In this document: one piece after another, positions 29,018 through 37,631 of the stretch
How positions within the stretch are numbered: the stretch's first letter is position 1
Layout of the letters: the number at the start of each line of letters is the position of its first letter
Source: Lacticaseibacillus pabuli
Lineage (GTDB): Bacteria > Bacillota > Bacilli > Lactobacillales > Lactobacillaceae
Assembly: GCF_028736235.1 (NCBI RefSeq)
Contig: NZ_CP117884.1
Coordinates: 2,356,001-2,420,000, forward strand
Length of the DNA stretch: 64,000 bases
Direction: 5' to 3'
Program-made: the position numbers and the translations under genes
Notes under the pieces: generated by a model
The model's input: the letters and a program-made list of their open reading frames with translations, nothing else
Told to the model about the DNA's origin: nothing
The model's database searches: none

Positions 29018-30568
29018 TTAGCCTTCTTTAACGCGCAAATCTTCGACGTTGATGTAAGTATCTACCCAACTATCATCGTAGAAGCCTTCTTCATGGGAAA
29101 CCAGAACCACAGCACCGGGGAATTCTTGAAGCGCACGCCGCAGCGCACCCTTTGTATCATCATCCAGATGGTTGGTCGGTTCATCCATGATCAGTAGATT
29201 GGACGGGTGCATCATGAGGTCCGCAATCTTAACCTTACTCTGCTCCCCACCAGAAAGCAGACTCAGTGGCTTGTCCGCCTCTTCCTTAGTCAGCGCGGTG
29301 CGACTCAGGACCTGCCGCAACGTCCGCTGGTTGACCCCAGGATACTGCTGCATCATGTATTGCAAGGGTGTCTGCTTCGGAATCTTCCAATTCAGTTCCT
29401 GCTCGAAGTACCCAAAGACCACGTTCTGAGCCTGATGGATATTGCCCCCAAGTGCAGGCAGCAATCCTAGAAGGGTTTTGAGGAGCGTCGACTTCCCGAC
29501 CCCGTTAAACCCTTCGAGAACCATTGTTTCATCCGTACTAATCGTAAAGTTGAGTGGGCTGAGTAGCGGCTTGTCATACCCCACCAGCAAATCGGTCACA
29601 TCTAACAAGACCTGGCTGTTCTGCTCAACAAATGGGAACTCCAAATGGGCCTTGCTACGCGTACCAGGTGGCGTTAATTTATCCATCCGGTTCAATTGTT
29701 TTTCACGACTCTTGGCCGAATTGCTTCGACTGCCGGCCTTGTTCTTACGAATGTAGGCTTCGGTCTTCTTAATCATTTCCTGTTGCTTGTGGAAAGCCTT
29801 GAGATAGGTTTCCGCGTTAGCTGCCTTCTGCCGCATCGCCTGTTTGAGACTACCCGTATACTTAGTAATCGTCGCAAACTCAACATCCAAGATGGCGTTC
29901 GTGACCCGCTGCAAGAAGTCCTGGTCGTGAGAAATGACGATGAAGGCGCCCTCGAAGTTTTCGAGCCAGTCAGACAACCATTCAATGTGACCCTTATCCA
30001 GATAGTTGGTCGGTTCATCAAGCAGTAACATGTCTGGACTCTGTAGCAACAGTTTGGCCAAGATGATCTTCGACCGCTGACCACCCGAAAGTTGATCGAC
30101 AGGGTGATCAAGGCCGAGTGTCAGGAGACCAAGACCACTTGCAACCGTCTCAATTCGTGTATCGAGGTCATAGAAATCATGTGCTTCGAGGTCCTGCTGC
30201 AAATCACCCGCCTTGGCGAGCAATTCATCATCAGGATTTTCCGCATAATCGGCATAAATCTTGGTGATTTTAGCCTCTTCTGCGTACAGGTGGTCAAAGG
30301 CTGTCTTTAAAAACCCGCCGATGGTCTGTCCCTCATCAAGTTTGGCGTATTGGTCCAAGTAGCCTACGCGCAGGTGCCGCTGCCAGACAATCTTACCGGC
30401 ATCTGGCGTCAGTTGCCCCGTCAAAATCTTGATTAAGGTACTTTTACCCGCCCCATTCTGGCCGATCACGCCGAGATGGTCTTCCTTATTCACTTGAAAG
30501 CTGGCGTCTTCGTACAGCTGCTTATCAATAAAGCGCTGGCTAAGGCCGCTCACGGTCAGAATACTCAT
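29018..30568 (-). CDS. ABC-F family ATPase
   Basis: 516 residues, two ABC domains and no membrane segment. Walker A GQNGAGKST and GFNGVGKST, signatures LSGGQRSK and LSGGEQSK, Walker B LLLDEPTNYLD and LIMDEPTNHLD are all intact. Between them is the arm/linker (about 225-310, rich in Lys and Arg) that reaches the peptidyl-transferase centre. ABC-F proteins rescue or protect ribosomes; this resembles housekeeping types, though drug protection cannot be excluded. ATG 30568 is used; the longer frame lacks a proper SD. Confidence 0.9.
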   Translation of the reverse strand: MSILTVSGLSQRFIDKQLYEDASFQVNKEDHLGVIGQNGAGKSTLIKILTGQLTPDAGKIVWQRHLRVGYLDQYAKLDEGQTIGGFLKTAFDHLYAEEAKITKIYADYAENPDDELLAKAGDLQQDLEAHDFYDLDTRIETVASGLGLLTLGLDHPVDQLSGGQRSKIILAKLLLQSPDMLLLDEPTNYLDKGHIEWLSDWLENFEGAFIVISHDQDFLQRVTNAILDVEFATITKYTGSLKQAMRQKAANAETYLKAFHKQQEMIKKTEAYIRKNKAGSRSNSAKSREKQLNRMDKLTPPGTRSKAHLEFPFVEQNSQVLLDVTDLLVGYDKPLLSPLNFTISTDETMVLEGFNGVGKSTLLKTLLGLLPALGGNIHQAQNVVFGYFEQELNWKIPKQTPLQYMMQQYPGVNQRTLRQVLSRTALTKEEADKPLSLLSGGEQSKVKIADLMMHPSNLLIMDEPTNHLDDDTKGALRRALQEFPGAVVLVSHEEGFYDDSWVDTYINVEDLRVKEG

Positions 30569-30766
30569 TATCGTTTGCCTCTTTTCTAAATGACACGCTA
30601 GCACAGCCTGTTAAGCCCGTCAATTCAGGGCCTAGCGCGCTTTTGCTCATGTATGCGCTACAATCCGTAACCGAGACCCGTTTTCGGTTATACCAAAACA
30701 AATTTGACCGGCATGCGCATTTGCACCATTTTACGGATGCCAACCAGACGCCGCCACCCACAGCCA

Positions 30767-30792
30767 CGAAAAAAGCGACCATCGCGGCCGCC
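30767..30792 (-). terminator. Terminator of the 111-residue gene
   Basis: GCGGCC / GGTCGC hairpin followed by TTTTTTCG on the minus strand, just beyond the stop codon. Confidence 0.7.
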
Positions 30793-30799
30793 TTCTCTA

Positions 30800-31135
30800 T
30801 TACAGATTCAATTCGTGACGATCAATCATACGCCGCAGCGCGAGCTGAATGTTGTTCACTGTACCCTTAGGATCAGCCTTAAACGCATCCACATAGCTGG
30901 CATCTGGTACGTTAACCCGTCCGGCAACCGCGTCGGTAATGTCAGTGATGGTCATTTCGTTGCCATTAATCTTTGGCGTGAAATAGCTGCCCTCAAAGCC
31001 TTCATCAAGCAAAAACTTTGCCCAATCCTGCAGACTACTGATGATTACGTCATCCTGCGTTACGTTCTTGCCAGCCGCATTTGCAGCATCAACGAGCGCC
31101 TGTACTTCAGCCATACTTGTCGGAACATCATCCAT
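30800..31135 (-). CDS. Hypothetical protein, 111 residues
   Basis: Soluble acidic protein (MDDVPTSMAEVQALVDAANAAGKNVTQDDVI...). Helical pattern with DVIISSLQDWAKFLLDEGF in the middle; no recognised domain. ATG 31135 has GGAGG 8 nt upstream; the ATG at 31150 is itself part of that SD. It lies 64 nt after dsdA with no clear terminator between. Confidence 0.65.
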   Translation of the reverse strand: MDDVPTSMAEVQALVDAANAAGKNVTQDDVIISSLQDWAKFLLDEGFEGSYFTPKINGNEMTITDITDAVAGRVNVPDASYVDAFKADPKGTVNNIQLALRRMIDRHELNL

Positions 31136-31199
31136 AGCGATTACCTCCATATTTACCTTTATCTTACTATTGATAAGTAAAAATGTCGATATCTCGCGG

Positions 31200-32501
31200 C
31201 TACTTCTTCAGCAATTTTTCGCCAATTTCGTAGTTCCGTTCGTGCTCGTATTCTGGCACGAGCATCCCCCCAGTAGCCCAGACGATATGGGTCGCATTGG
31301 CCATTGGGAAGTGCTCGGTCAGGTATGGTTGCGCCTGACGTAGCGCCGCAAAGCCGGCCGTTGCGGAAGGTTCGAGCTTGATGTTCTCTTCGTCCATCAT
31401 TTCCGCAGTGTAAGCCATGATCCGGTCATCCTTAAAGGTCCCGATGCCCATGAGCAGGGTCTTCATCACGCGACCAGCGAGGCGACTCGGCCGACCAACG
31501 GCGAGACCATCAGCTTCAGTCAAGCCGTCCAGGCCGATATCATAAACGGAAATCTTTTCATTCATCCCCGTTGCCATTCCCAGTACCACCGAAGGCACGT
31601 GCGTTGGCTCCGCAAAGATAGCGTGGACATTATCACCGAAGATCTGCTTCAGACCGAACGTCGTACCACCAGGTGAACCGCCGACGCCGGCCGGCAGGTA
31701 GACAAATAGCGGGTGGTCTTCGTCAACCGGGATGTCCATATCCTTGAGCTGCTTTTGCAGGCGAATGGCTGCGACACCATAGCCCAGGAACAAGTCCGTG
31801 CTGCCTTCATCATCAATAAAGAAGACGGATGGGTCCTTCGCGGCGAGGGCACGGCCGGCGGTGATGGCCTTAGTGAAACTACCATCGTACTCAACCACGT
31901 TCACGCCTTTGCTGCGCAGGGTATCCTTTTTCCACTGTTTGGCATCCATAGACATGTGTACCGTGGTGTTGAAGCCGAGCTTAGCGGCAACAATCCCGAT
32001 GGACAGGCCCAAGTTCCCGGTCGAGCCAACTGCAATTCCGTAGTGGCTGAACAGGTCGTGGAACTTATCGTTGTTCAGCTGTGCGTAATCATCACCGTAC
32101 ACGAGCATCCCGTGCTTCATCGCCACGGTTTCGGCAATCTTCAGCACTTCGTAGATGCCGCCACGTGATTTGATTGAGCCAGAAATCGGCAGTTCGTTAT
32201 CGGCCTTCAGGTACAGGTTACCTGGCAGGTCATAGTTTTCACGCGCCGTCACGTGTGCCTTCATCTTGTCCAATGGCAAAACTGGCGATTCCAAAATACC
32301 ATCAGTCGCGGCCGTTTCTGGAAAGGCGGCGGCCATGTATGGTGCAAACCGTTCGAAACGCGCAGATGCGTCGAACAGGTCTTCCTTACTCAGCGGTAAA
32401 GGCTCGTCCTTACCGTAGTCAGGGTTGATCCACAGAATTTCTTTTTCAGCCTGCAGATCCTTGATAATTGGGTACTTTGCGCTTAACTCCGCAATGTCCA
32501 T
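31200..32501 (-). CDS. dsdA: D-serine dehydratase
   Basis: 433-residue PLP enzyme of the DsdA family, deaminating D-serine to pyruvate and ammonia. PLP lysine K111 lies in SGSIKSRGG; the phosphate-binding loop GSTGNLGLSIG and PAGVGGSPGGTTFGLK follow. Length is close to the E. coli enzyme. CGGAGG precedes ATG. It may detoxify D-serine or use it for nitrogen and pyruvate. No DsdC-type regulator is adjacent. Confidence 0.9.
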   Translation of the reverse strand: MDIAELSAKYPIIKDLQAEKEILWINPDYGKDEPLPLSKEDLFDASARFERFAPYMAAAFPETAATDGILESPVLPLDKMKAHVTARENYDLPGNLYLKADNELPISGSIKSRGGIYEVLKIAETVAMKHGMLVYGDDYAQLNNDKFHDLFSHYGIAVGSTGNLGLSIGIVAAKLGFNTTVHMSMDAKQWKKDTLRSKGVNVVEYDGSFTKAITAGRALAAKDPSVFFIDDEGSTDLFLGYGVAAIRLQKQLKDMDIPVDEDHPLFVYLPAGVGGSPGGTTFGLKQIFGDNVHAIFAEPTHVPSVVLGMATGMNEKISVYDIGLDGLTEADGLAVGRPSRLAGRVMKTLLMGIGTFKDDRIMAYTAEMMDEENIKLEPSATAGFAALRQAQPYLTEHFPMANATHIVWATGGMLVPEYEHERNYEIGEKLLKK

Positions 32502-32592
32502 TATTGTGCTCCTCCGTGTTCTCCTAATAAATCCCGTTAAATATGATAGCCCACTCGGCGGACAGATACTAGTTTAGTAAGGGCTTTACACG

Positions 32593-32621
32593 CAAAAAGA
32601 CGCGGCCGCAGCCACGTCTTA
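32593..32621 (-). terminator. Terminator of the DUF975 operon
   Basis: AAGACGTGGC..GCCGCGTCTT stem followed by TTTT on the minus strand. Confidence 0.85.
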
Positions 32622-32628
32622 TGCAAAA

Positions 32629-33462
32629 TTACAATATTTTCAGTTCACGTTTTAATGATTCAAACCGCACGCGATTATCGTAGAAGGCGGCCACTGCCAG
32701 GTTAATAACCGGCATGGTGAACAGCGTGCCAATCCCAAGTGAGATCACGTTCACGAGGTAGAGCCACCACATGGATAGGTAGAGCTGAATGAGATCAACC
32801 CGGTAGCCGCGCATCAGACGACGTGATTCTCGCAAGATGGTGAATACCGTCCAGTCGCCACCGTGTTCGATCCGGTCGCGCATGATGAGCACCGCCTGCG
32901 AGTACGTCAGAAGCACCCAGCACATCAAGACAAAACCGAGTAGCACGCTCAGTACCACAATCAGAACAACGGCAGTGAAATTATTGCGCGCCGCAATGGC
33001 AAACCCCGCAAACGCGATACCAATTGTCATCGCACACGTTGACATCAAGCCGCGAACCACAGACACACAGACAAAGCCGACCAGGTAACGCCAGTGCAAG
33101 TCACGTACCACCTCGCTAGCTGCCGAGAGGGTTTTGCCGTCGTGCCGAATCACAACCAATGCGGCGTATAGGCCAATGACACCAAACAAATTGATTGCCG
33201 TTGAAGAAATCATCGTCCAAATCAAGGTACCGTTGAGCTCCGAACCATAGTGCCAAAAGCGGCTCAATTGGTGTGCCTTCCACCCGAGCGCCGCGCCACC
33301 CATCAAGGCCAAGGCCCAGAAGGTCACGACCACCATCAGATGTAGTAGCTGAATCCGGAGCAGTTTAGGATAAGCCCCGTTATCACGTGCGGCAGCCCAA
33401 GCCTGACTAATCAATTCGCGTCTTGTGCGATACCTGTAGTTATCCGTCATTTCTGCAGTCAT
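32629..33462 (-). CDS. DUF975 membrane protein, second of a pair
   Basis: 277 residues with about six helices. The N-terminal RTRRELISQAWAAARDN and the late LMRGYRVDLIQLYLSMWWLYLVNVISLGIGTLFTMPV are the DUF975 pattern. It starts 2 nt after the upstream DUF975 gene and differs greatly in sequence, so the two are probably subunits of one membrane assembly. Function unknown. Confidence 0.8.
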   Translation of the reverse strand: MTAEMTDNYRYRTRRELISQAWAAARDNGAYPKLLRIQLLHLMVVVTFWALALMGGAALGWKAHQLSRFWHYGSELNGTLIWTMISSTAINLFGVIGLYAALVVIRHDGKTLSAASEVVRDLHWRYLVGFVCVSVVRGLMSTCAMTIGIAFAGFAIAARNNFTAVVLIVVLSVLLGFVLMCWVLLTYSQAVLIMRDRIEHGGDWTVFTILRESRRLMRGYRVDLIQLYLSMWWLYLVNVISLGIGTLFTMPVINLAVAAFYDNRVRFESLKRELKIL

Positions 33463-33464
33463 GA

Positions 33465-34211
33465 TTAGTCCGCCTGTGGGTGTTCATCCTCATAACGTAG
33501 CCGCAGCTGCTCGTAGTAAGCGGCGGTTGTGAGCTGGATGTAAGGGTAGATCCAGATGAAACCAATACCCGCTGTGATGACGCCGAGCAGGTCCCACCAG
33601 AAGAAGCTCAGACCCAGGACGAACAGGTCAAACTTGTGACCCCGGGTAATGCGGTACGCGTCTGCCAGTACCTTAAACAAATCAACACGGGGCTGGCGCT
33701 CACGCGTGTCGTAGAGCACAAACGTCGTCAGCATCAAGCCAAACGACAGCAGGACGCCAGGGATAATCAGTAGCATGAAGCCGATGGAAGTGGCCAAGTT
33801 GACCAGAATTTGTGTCCCCAGCACCAACCAGAAGTAGCGGCCGTTAAAGACACGCAACAGCGTATGACTGATGCTAATCTCAGCATCCTTGTTGCGAATC
33901 ACATCTAGCGCCGTGAAGTTAAATCCAGCGATGAAGAACATGCTGGCAAAATCTGACAGCATCGACCACATTTGTGACTGCTGCCGACTGGAAACCAGCT
34001 CACGGGCAATCGTCATTGTGTCGTTAGATGAACTGAGTTTACCGGATGGCAACAAGTAAATGTAGGTGCCGAAAAGAATGGCAATCAAAATGATGACAAT
34101 GCTCGACAAGCGTAGTACACGGGCAATTGCGGGATTGTGGAGTCGTTCACGGGCCAGCGCCTTTAACTGCGCGCGGTCCATATATTTGATGTCATCGCGT
34201 TCTTCGTTCAT
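33465..34211 (-). CDS. DUF975 membrane protein, first of a pair
   Basis: 248 residues. MDRAQLKALARERLHN opens the family signature, followed by six helices and the conserved DAYRITRGHKFDLFVLGLSFFWWDLLG segment. AGGAGG precedes ATG. Operon partner of the next gene; 20 nt downstream of the GT2 gene's end would be the reverse order, so GT2 may follow in the same transcript direction only upstream of neither terminator. Confidence 0.8.
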   Translation of the reverse strand: MNEERDDIKYMDRAQLKALARERLHNPAIARVLRLSSIVIILIAILFGTYIYLLPSGKLSSSNDTMTIARELVSSRQQSQMWSMLSDFASMFFIAGFNFTALDVIRNKDAEISISHTLLRVFNGRYFWLVLGTQILVNLATSIGFMLLIIPGVLLSFGLMLTTFVLYDTRERQPRVDLFKVLADAYRITRGHKFDLFVLGLSFFWWDLLGVITAGIGFIWIYPYIQLTTAAYYEQLRLRYEDEHPQAD

Positions 34212-34231
34212 GGTTTCCTCCTATATAGAAG

Positions 34232-35005
34232 CTATGCCTCGGTCTCCTTTTCCGGGAATGAGCGGTCACGGCCGATGGTGGCAATGACGCGGTTCACCCG
34301 GTGCAGGGAGACAATTTGCTGTGGCAACAGCTTGACCGGCGACTCACCGTGAGTTGCCGAGTTGGGATTGATGCAGTAATGATAATCCGCGTTACCACCA
34401 TAATAGAAGGTATCCGCGTAAACCGCGTATTGCACGGTGAACAACTCGTCTTCCATCATACTGATATCGGGATCGAAACGTAGGTGATGCCGGCGGATGA
34501 TATCTAGCCGGTACATCTTGTTCCATAAGTAGCCGCGCACTAAACCGAGCGGACTGCGCACGCCGTCTAAAAACTGGCGACGCGTCAGTGGCCGGGACAT
34601 CAAGTGCCGGTCTGCGGGTTCCTTTGCGGCAGTTTTTTCTATTATATATGGGTTCACAACCAGATCGTACTCACCCTGATCCATGTCCTGGACAAAGTGG
34701 GCAATGTAGTCTGGTTCGAGCCAGTCATCACCATCGACGAAAGCAACGTACTTGCCCCGTGCGATGGCCAATCCGGTGTTACGTGCGGAGGACACACCCC
34801 GGTTACCCTGGTGTGCGAGCACGGTGAAACGCCGGTCAGCCCGTGCGAATGCATCCATCCGCAGGCGTGACTCGTCACTAGACCCGTCATCTACCAGAAT
34901 GACTTGTAAATTCGTGTAAGTCTGGCTCGCAACGCTCACGAGGCTGCGGGTCAAATGTTCCGCTAAGTTGTACACGGGTATGATGACACTCACTAGTGTT
35001 TGCAT
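34232..35005 (-). CDS. GT2-family glycosyltransferase
   Basis: 257 residues with the GT-A fold: VSVIIPVYNLAEHL, VILVDDGSSDES and AFVDGDDWLEPDYI (the DxD). Such enzymes add a nucleotide-activated sugar to wall polysaccharide or teichoic acid on the cytoplasmic face. GGAGG precedes ATG 35005. It is upstream of, and only 20 nt from, the DUF975 pair, so the three are probably cotranscribed. Confidence 0.85.
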   Translation of the reverse strand: MQTLVSVIIPVYNLAEHLTRSLVSVASQTYTNLQVILVDDGSSDESRLRMDAFARADRRFTVLAHQGNRGVSSARNTGLAIARGKYVAFVDGDDWLEPDYIAHFVQDMDQGEYDLVVNPYIIEKTAAKEPADRHLMSRPLTRRQFLDGVRSPLGLVRGYLWNKMYRLDIIRRHHLRFDPDISMMEDELFTVQYAVYADTFYYGGNADYHYCINPNSATHGESPVKLLPQQIVSLHRVNRVIATIGRDRSFPEKETEA

Positions 35006-35401
35006 AGCCTCCACCTTTCTAGTCAACCTGACACTATTCTAGCATAGCAAACACGGGTCGGGTGATTGCTTCTATTTTCGTCATGAAATGGGCCCAAAAT
35101 TAAGCAAAAGTATGCATTTTAAGCCGTTAAGCCTTAACGATAAAAGACCTAGTCCCATTTTCATGCATAATTTTCTTTGAAAGTGGGAGCTGATGTCCTA
35201 ATTTTGCTTGTTATTTTAAACAAGTCCCAATGTAAGCGCATTTTCGTGTAATATACTGAAATATTGTATGAAAGCATGACGGGACGATTACATTGTGACA
35301 AAATACCCGATTTTTGTAACACGCCTGGTATTGCGACGACACAAGTCGAGACTATACTGCATCTTGTTCTCAAAAATACAAACACATTTGATTAGGAGTG
35401 A
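35006..35401. other. Long AT-rich control region between divergent genes
   Basis: 396 nt without a gene. It holds a perfect inverted repeat CGTTAA-GCC-TTAACG (35125-35139), a stem-loop TCCCATTTTC/GAAAGTGGGA (35153-35188), and repeated GTCCCA-containing segments near 35152 and 35225. Length and repeats suggest regulation of the GT2 operon, the 3D-domain gene, or both. Confidence 0.5.
35331..35358 (+). promoter_or_regulatory. Promoter of the 3D-domain protein gene
   Basis: TTGCGA (35331-35336), 16-nt spacer, TATACT (35353-35358), about 40 nt before the start. Confidence 0.65.
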
Positions 35402-36130
35402 ATGACTATCAAAGTTTCTCATATGAAATGGCTCATCGCAGTTCTGTTCGCCGTCGTACCTGGCGCAACGATCGCATCGGCCACTCTCCCTGTTAACGCG
35501 AATAACGATCAGGTTGCACAAACGACAACGAACGATTCAGCATCAAAGCCTGCCAGCGACAAGGCAGCAGCTGACCTTGCAGCAACCTCCAAGAAGCACA
35601 ACATCAATGTTCCTAAGGTTCCCCTTGCTACTGGTAAGGATCTTGAACGTAAGGACGATATCAAGATTACCCCAGGAACGAACGCATACAACGACGCACG
35701 TAACCAGCTCGCTGCAGAAGCCAAGGCTAAGGCCGACGCCGCTGCTAAGGCTGCCGCTGCTGCCAAAGCAAAAGCTCAGGCTGCTGCTAAGGCAAAGGCA
35801 CAAGCTGCTAACGCCGCTAAGACAAGCAACAACAGTGCTGCCACACCTGCTACGACAAGTGGTAAGAGCTACGGTACCTTCAAACTGACCTTCTACGATC
35901 CAGCCGTCCTTGGCTCCAACATGGGCTACTCTGGTGTGGCTGCTAACCTCGGTGTCTTTCCTAAGGGGACACACCTGAAGATTACGCTGTCCACGGGTCA
36001 AGTTTGGTACCGTGTCGTTAACGATACGGGTACCTTCGCCGCTTCGAACAGCCGTCAGCTGGACGTTGCGATGCCTAACAGTCAGGTGCCTTCCGCAGGT
36101 GTCCTGAGTGCTACCGTCGAAGTTGTCTAA
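35402..36130 (+). CDS. Secreted 3D-domain protein
   Basis: 242 residues. A signal peptide (helix MKWLIAVLFAVVPGATIASA) is followed by a disordered stretch and an Ala/Lys helical linker (about 105-145), then a C-terminal 3D domain. The three aspartates that name the domain are visible in FYDPA, NDTG and QLDVAMP. The fold is shared with lytic transglycosylase MltA and Rpf-associated wall proteins, so peptidoglycan binding or cleavage is likely. AGGAG precedes ATG; a second Met at residue 8 is possible. Confidence 0.82.
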   Translation: MTIKVSHMKWLIAVLFAVVPGATIASATLPVNANNDQVAQTTTNDSASKPASDKAAADLAATSKKHNINVPKVPLATGKDLERKDDIKITPGTNAYNDARNQLAAEAKAKADAAAKAAAAAKAKAQAAAKAKAQAANAAKTSNNSAATPATTSGKSYGTFKLTFYDPAVLGSNMGYSGVAANLGVFPKGTHLKITLSTGQVWYRVVNDTGTFAASNSRQLDVAMPNSQVPSAGVLSATVEVV

Positions 36131-36151
36131 CATCTGAATAGTATCACCATG

Positions 36152-36183
36152 GTCCTCAGCGCATGCGCTGGGGGCTTTTTTTG
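36152..36183 (+). terminator. Terminator of the 3D-domain gene
   Basis: CCTCAGCGC / GCGCTGGGG stem followed by T7. Confidence 0.88.
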
Positions 36184-36274
36184 CAGACGTGGCCGGTAAA
36201 TTCCCACAAATCTGCATGCTCCTATTTTGCACCACGCGTCGCCAGAATAAATCGTGCCAAAGTCTGATGCACAT

Positions 36275-36306
36275 TAAAAAAGCAGCTCTCATCCGAGAAC
36301 TGCTCA
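36275..36306 (-). terminator. Terminator of the LCP gene
   Basis: GAGCAGTTCTC / GAGAGCTGCTTTTTT on the minus strand. Confidence 0.85.
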
Positions 36307-36311
36307 ATCAG

Positions 36312-37397
36312 TTACTTGCTACTGCTATCCGCGTTGTAAATGTAGTAACGCGGGTTGTTGCCGGAATCCCAGTCGAAATTACTGTTTTGCAGATTCTGAC
36401 GAACGTTTTCGTTGTCGAGTGTCTCGGAGGATTCACCGAGCTCGCTGCGAACCATGTCACTGGCCTTTTGGAGTTCTTCGGTGGAAGGAATCTGGTAAGA
36501 AGCATCCCCGATCCAAGCACCCGTTTCCTTCAGCTGCTTTTGACGAATGGTCTTGGCTGAATCACGGTACCCATTGGCGATGGACACGAGGTCATCGAAG
36601 TCCATGTTCATCTGCAAGTTGCCATGCAGTGAATCTAAGACTTTGCGGTAACTTGTGAGCGTCTTGGCTGAAAGCACTGACTTCACAATTGCCGTGATGA
36701 CCTGCTGCTGACGCAGCTGGCGGCCATAGTCACCCTTAGGATCCTTATAACGCATCCGGGCAAACTGCAAAGCCTGCGTGCCGTTCAGGTGGGCCTTACC
36801 CTTTTTAAAGGTCCCACCATCATGACTGGGGTCGCTCCAAGAGAATGGCACGTCGACATCAACCCCGCCGACTGCGTCCACAATCTTGGACAAGCCGCCC
36901 ATGTTGAGGGTGACGTAGTAGTCGAGTTTGAAGTTCAGGAGCTTTTCGACCGTCTTGGCTGCCGTTGTTGAGCCCCCAACCATGAACGCCGAATTAATTT
37001 TGGCAATGTCATTCTTCTTGCCATCCTGAATCTGGGCCATCGTGTCACGTGGGATACTTAGCAAGGTCGTCCGGTGCTTTTTAGGATTGATGGTCACCAG
37101 CATAATCGTGTCGGAGTTTGCCATCTGTTCCTTGCGTCCGAGCGCCCCCGTGTCGGTCCCGAGAAGCAGAATCGAGATGGGTTTCGTCGCTTGCACCTTT
37201 TTATCGGTCTCGGCCGACTTACGCCCGCCCAGCTGCACAAAGCTATTATCAAATGCATTCTTCGTATCTGCGTACATTTTAAACCCGTACGCCCCAACCA
37301 TGAAGAGGAGTGCTGTCAGCGCCAGTAGTAACAGTCTCGTCACGCGGTGCGTGGTGATGAGTCGCTCTGGGCGCCTGAGTCTTCTATTTCTTTTCAT
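36312..37397 (-). CDS. LytR-CpsA-Psr (LCP) family wall-polymer ligase
   Basis: 361 residues: cytoplasmic basic tail, one helix (about 21-40) and an outer LCP domain. Conserved parts are ISILLLGTDTGALGR, SDTIMLVTINPKK, LLSIPRDTMAQI, INSAFMVGG, VGGVDVDVP and LQFARMRYKDPKGDYGRQLRQQQV. LCP enzymes move polymers such as teichoic acid from undecaprenyl phosphate to peptidoglycan. GAAGG precedes ATG. Monocistronic. Confidence 0.93.
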   Translation of the reverse strand: MKRNRRLRRPERLITTHRVTRLLLLALTALLFMVGAYGFKMYADTKNAFDNSFVQLGGRKSAETDKKVQATKPISILLLGTDTGALGRKEQMANSDTIMLVTINPKKHRTTLLSIPRDTMAQIQDGKKNDIAKINSAFMVGGSTTAAKTVEKLLNFKLDYYVTLNMGGLSKIVDAVGGVDVDVPFSWSDPSHDGGTFKKGKAHLNGTQALQFARMRYKDPKGDYGRQLRQQQVITAIVKSVLSAKTLTSYRKVLDSLHGNLQMNMDFDDLVSIANGYRDSAKTIRQKQLKETGAWIGDASYQIPSTEELQKASDMVRSELGESSETLDNENVRQNLQNSNFDWDSGNNPRYYIYNADSSSK

Positions 37398-37570
37398 AAT
37401 CTACCTTCATCAAGTTCGTGTATAAATCTCCCGCGCCAAAAAAATTGTGGTTTGTAAAAGGCACGCACTACTTTAGTGTAAGTTTAGCAAAAGTAAGGGC
37501 TAACAGCGACGTAAATTTCCAATAAATTTCTAAGACTTGTGCTAAGATAGGGCCAACACAATTAAGAATT

Positions 37571-37614
37571 GCGGAAAAGCGCAGTAGATTACGATTGGTT
37601 GCGCTTCTTTTCGC
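37571..37614 (+). promoter_or_regulatory. Stem-loop in the pepF leader next to the SD
   Basis: GCGGAAAAGCGCA pairs with TGCGCTTCTTTTCGC (two bulges) around a 16-nt loop, ending 3 nt before AAGGAG of pepF. Could be an attenuator or 5' stabiliser. Confidence 0.45.
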
Positions 37615-37631
37615 ATTAAGGAGATGGCCAC

